Shown: in pieces, positions 6,372 to 7,164 of the stretch
Layout: each line of letters starts with the position of its first letter
Position numbering within the stretch: position 1 is the stretch's first letter
Source of the DNA: Anaerolineales bacterium
Lineage (GTDB): Bacteria > Chloroflexota > Anaerolineae > Anaerolineales > UBA4823
Length of the DNA stretch: 7,164 nucleotides
Assembly: GCA_022865865.1 (NCBI GenBank)
Contig: JALHTN010000380.1
Coordinates: 1 to 7,164, forward strand
Direction of reading: 5' to 3'
Translations under genes and position numbers: made by a program
Notes under the pieces: generated by a model
Databases searched by the model: none
The model's input: the letters and a program-made list of their open reading frames with translations, nothing else
What the model was told of the DNA's origin: nothing

Positions 6372-6427
6372 GGGGTACGACAGCCCTCATTACAGTGAGC
6401 GATTCTGGGTATCATGAAGCGTTTCAC
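6359..6427 (-). pseudogene. Possible truncated gene start: strong ribosome site and 22-codon ORF
   Basis: The sequence AAAGGAGG sits 6 nt before a GTG at 6427. This is the best ribosome site in the window, yet the frame closes after 22 codons (MKRFMIPRIAHCNEGCRTPSWA). The stop lies inside the second copy of the tandem repeat at 6347-6371, and the last codons are also repeat sequence. This pattern fits a gene whose 5' end survives and whose body was removed by insertion or deletion at about 6371. The peptide includes HCNEGC, a possible metal-binding fragment. The alternative is a true leader peptide for the YHS gene. A longer upstream in-frame ATG at 6589 is not credible, because its extra residues look random. 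Confidence 0.3.
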
Positions 6428-6433
6428 GGGACA

Positions 6434-6439
6434 CCTCCT
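6434..6439 (-). promoter_or_regulatory. Strong ribosome binding site AGGAGG
   Basis: AGGAGG (within AAAGGAGG) lies 6 nt before the GTG at 6427 on the minus strand. It is a near-ideal site, which implies that something translated here was or is of functional importance. Confidence 0.5.
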
Positions 6440-6481
6440 TTCTAATTGATAATTTCTGTGGAAGGCCTGATTGGTCCTATA

Positions 6482-6502
6482 GCTATGCCATAGCGAATTC
6501 GC
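6482..6502. repeat. Two overlapping palindromes, possible operator
   Basis: GCTATG-C-CATAGC (6482-6494) is a perfect inverted repeat with a 1-nt centre. GCGAATTCGC (6493-6502) is a perfect 10-bp palindrome that shares its first two bases. They lie in the gene-poor stretch about 45 bp upstream of the strong ribosome site at 6434-6439. Dense dyads of this kind often serve as binding sites for dimeric regulators, but no regulator gene is in the window and a convincing promoter was not found around them. Confidence 0.3.
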
Positions 6503-6536
6503 ATTTACCATCATTGACGCATCCACAGATGCACAT
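6483..6536 (-). CDS. Candidate 17-residue Cys-rich peptide
   Basis: A short ORF from ATG 6536 encodes MCICGCVNDGKCEFAMA, with four cysteines in the pattern C-x-C-x-C-x5-C. It follows the stop of the candidate 36-residue membrane peptide by 18 nt and is in the same frame. Its ribosome site is poor (AGAG only 3 nt away), and the 3' end overlaps the palindrome at 6482-6494. The Cys density is far above chance expectation for such a short ORF and recalls metal-binding peptides, but with so few codons this could be coincidence. The 36- and 17-residue ORFs could also be one gene interrupted by a TAG at 6557-6555. Confidence 0.2.
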   Translation of the reverse strand: MCICGCVNDGKCEFAMA

Positions 6537-6554
6537 CTGCTCTGCTTTTGGTTG

Positions 6555-6665
6555 CTAGGGCCAGATAAGATTGGTCCCAGCCAACTCATAACGGAAATAC
6601 CAAAAGAGCATTACAGCTGTCACCAGTGTATAGAAACTGTGCCAGGATTTAAGTCCGTTCCTCAG
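6555..6665 (-). CDS. Candidate 36-residue membrane peptide with CTG start
   Basis: Directly after the 127-residue gene, a frame encodes a peptide with a clear membrane segment (FYTLVTAVMLFWYFRYELAG, residues 11-30), preceded by a basic stretch and ending NLIWP. The only possible start that keeps the whole segment is a CTG at 6665, which overlaps the upstream stop as CTGA, analogous to ATGA coupling. The next standard start is a GTG at codon 15, which would cut the membrane segment. The composition looks like a real small membrane protein, but the start is non-standard, so this may be a decayed gene or chance. Confidence 0.3.
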   Translation of the reverse strand: MRNGLKSWHSFYTLVTAVMLFWYFRYELAGTNLIWP

Positions 6666-7045
6666 GTAGCATGGGCTGAATTGGATCGCTGGATAGTTGC
6701 AAAGCCCTCTAAAGCAAGCGCCTGGAGAACAGCAGCTTTTATCATGCCTTGAGGACGTTGTTGGGGAGTATCCACCAGTTCGAAGTAGGTATTACCATCC
6801 TGGCTGTGCGCCATCAAAGTTAGTGGCTCTCCTTGCTTGTCGTATACCAGCAGCACAACCATTTGGCAGTCACATTCCGCAGTCCCATGATTCGGGCAGG
6901 TGCAATTAGTATGCGTTGAACGCGCAGTTTGCAAATCAAAAGAACGCACTACCTGTAATCCATTTGCGGTTAAGCGTCGAGTGACTTGCTCAACAGCTTG
7001 ATCACTGTCTAAGTTCAGAGTTAGAAGATAGGTAGACCGGTTCAT
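6662..7045 (-). CDS. Cys/His-cluster protein, 127 residues, function unknown
   Basis: The N-terminus has a beta-alpha-beta pattern: a strand at 6-11 (YLLTLN), an amphipathic helix at 13-29, and a strand at 31-37. This resembles ferredoxin-like small domains. It is followed by a Cys/His cluster CTCPNHGTAECDC (residues 48-60: Cys48, Cys50, His53, Cys58, Cys60), then a second mixed segment with VVLLVYD (63-69) and YFELVD (87-92), and a helix at 99-114. No signal peptide or membrane segment is present. I do not recognise a family. The cluster could bind zinc, copper or another metal, and a metal sensor or chaperone is possible (inference). The ATG at 7045 has GGAG 8 nt upstream. The downstream neighbourhood (Cys-rich peptides, YHS protein) supports a metal-related role. 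Confidence 0.75.
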   Translation of the reverse strand: MNRSTYLLTLNLDSDQAVEQVTRRLTANGLQVVRSFDLQTARSTHTNCTCPNHGTAECDCQMVVLLVYDKQGEPLTLMAHSQDGNTYFELVDTPQQRPQGMIKAAVLQALALEGFATIQRSNSAHAT

Positions 7046-7066
7046 CGTAATTTCTCCATATCACCA

Positions 7067-7072
7067 AGTATA
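7067..7072 (-). promoter_or_regulatory. -10-like box upstream of the 127-residue gene
   Basis: TATACT on the minus strand lies 21 nt before the ATG at 7045, a suitable distance for a short leader. No good -35 hexamer is present at 16-18 bp, so this is only a weak promoter candidate. Confidence 0.2.
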
Positions 7073-7085
7073 GGGAATTCACCGC

Positions 7086-7117
7086 AAAAAACCTAGCGCC
7101 ATTTGTCGGGGTCGCTA
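7086..7117 (-). terminator. Weak intrinsic terminator candidate
   Basis: On the minus strand, TAGCG (7117-7113) can pair with CGCTA (7098-7094) around a 14-nt loop, followed by GG and six T (7091-7086). The stem is short and the loop large, so strength is doubtful. It sits at the 3' end of the partial ORF at 7093-7164 and before the 127-residue gene, a sensible place for a terminator. Confidence 0.25.
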
Positions 7118-7164
7118 ATAGGCATTTTTGCTTGTTGGAAGCAGCGCAGGATGGCGCATGATAA
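7093..7164 (-). CDS. Possible C-terminal tail of an upstream gene
   Basis: An open frame enters the window at 7164 and ends at TAG 7095-7093, giving 23 residues ending MPISDPDKWR. The position just before a terminator-like hairpin fits a gene end, but two other minus-strand frames are also open for part of this stretch, and there is too little sequence to assign a family. Confidence 0.25.
   Translation of the reverse strand, partial: LSCAILRCFQQAKMPISDPDKWR

Noticed and set aside
6469..6577. Direct repeat GATTGGTCC at 6469 and 6569
   Set aside because: Nine bases, only two copies, exactly 100 bp apart; no associated structure, so likely chance.
6359..6589. 76-residue reading of the frame that contains the 22-codon ORF
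   Set aside because: The added N-terminal part has no ribosome site and no protein-like pattern. The strong ribosome site points to GTG 6427 instead.

Overview
The window looks like an accessory envelope/redox locus of a bacterium, most likely a member of the Chloroflexota (Anaerolineae-like). This placement is an inference from gene content: DUF3105 and DUF2085 proteins beside a membrane-anchored cytochrome c, a LysM-M23 cell-wall enzyme, a CcdA relative and a Cys-rich membrane protein. GTG and TTG starts are used, most genes have readable GGAG-type ribosome sites, and base composition is moderate. No rRNA, tRNA or CRISPR was seen. Every supported gene is on the minus strand, so transcription runs from high to low coordinates.

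In transcription order: (i) 7164-6660 holds a possible tail of an upstream gene with a weak terminator, then a 127-residue protein with a Cys/His cluster. (ii) 6665-6266 has no conventional long gene. It holds a candidate 36-residue membrane peptide, a 17-residue Cys-rich peptide, a palindrome cluster, a strong ribosome site in front of a 22-codon ORF that looks truncated, and a tandem 25-bp repeat resembling an IS21-family end. (iii) 6265-3698 holds a YHS-domain protein with a His-rich tail, a 368-residue membrane-anchored protein with a CC-x8-C-x-H motif, a stand-alone response-regulator receiver, and a CcdA-type thiol/disulfide transporter. The last two overlap. (iv) 3598-2102 encodes an exported LysM-LysM-M23 protein. 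(v) 2004-1 is a tight cluster: DUF3105, a 53-residue membrane protein missed by a 60-residue ORF cutoff, DUF2085, and a monoheme cytochrome c cut by the window edge.

The most striking observation is that the CcdA protein appears circularly permuted. The segment that is TM1 in canonical CcdA, with the first redox cysteine in SPCVLP, sits at the C-terminus after TM2-TM6. Both redox cysteines are kept. The ATG at the point corresponding to the canonical N-terminus still has a GGAG ribosome site 5 nt upstream, which looks like a fossil or still-active start.

Taken together, the genes suggest extracytoplasmic thiol/metal/heme chemistry: CcdA for thiol reduction, a YHS protein and Cys/His proteins for metal handling, and a membrane cytochrome c. 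The integration of these parts is inference, since no thioredoxin-like partner, metal ATPase or oxidase subunit lies inside the window.
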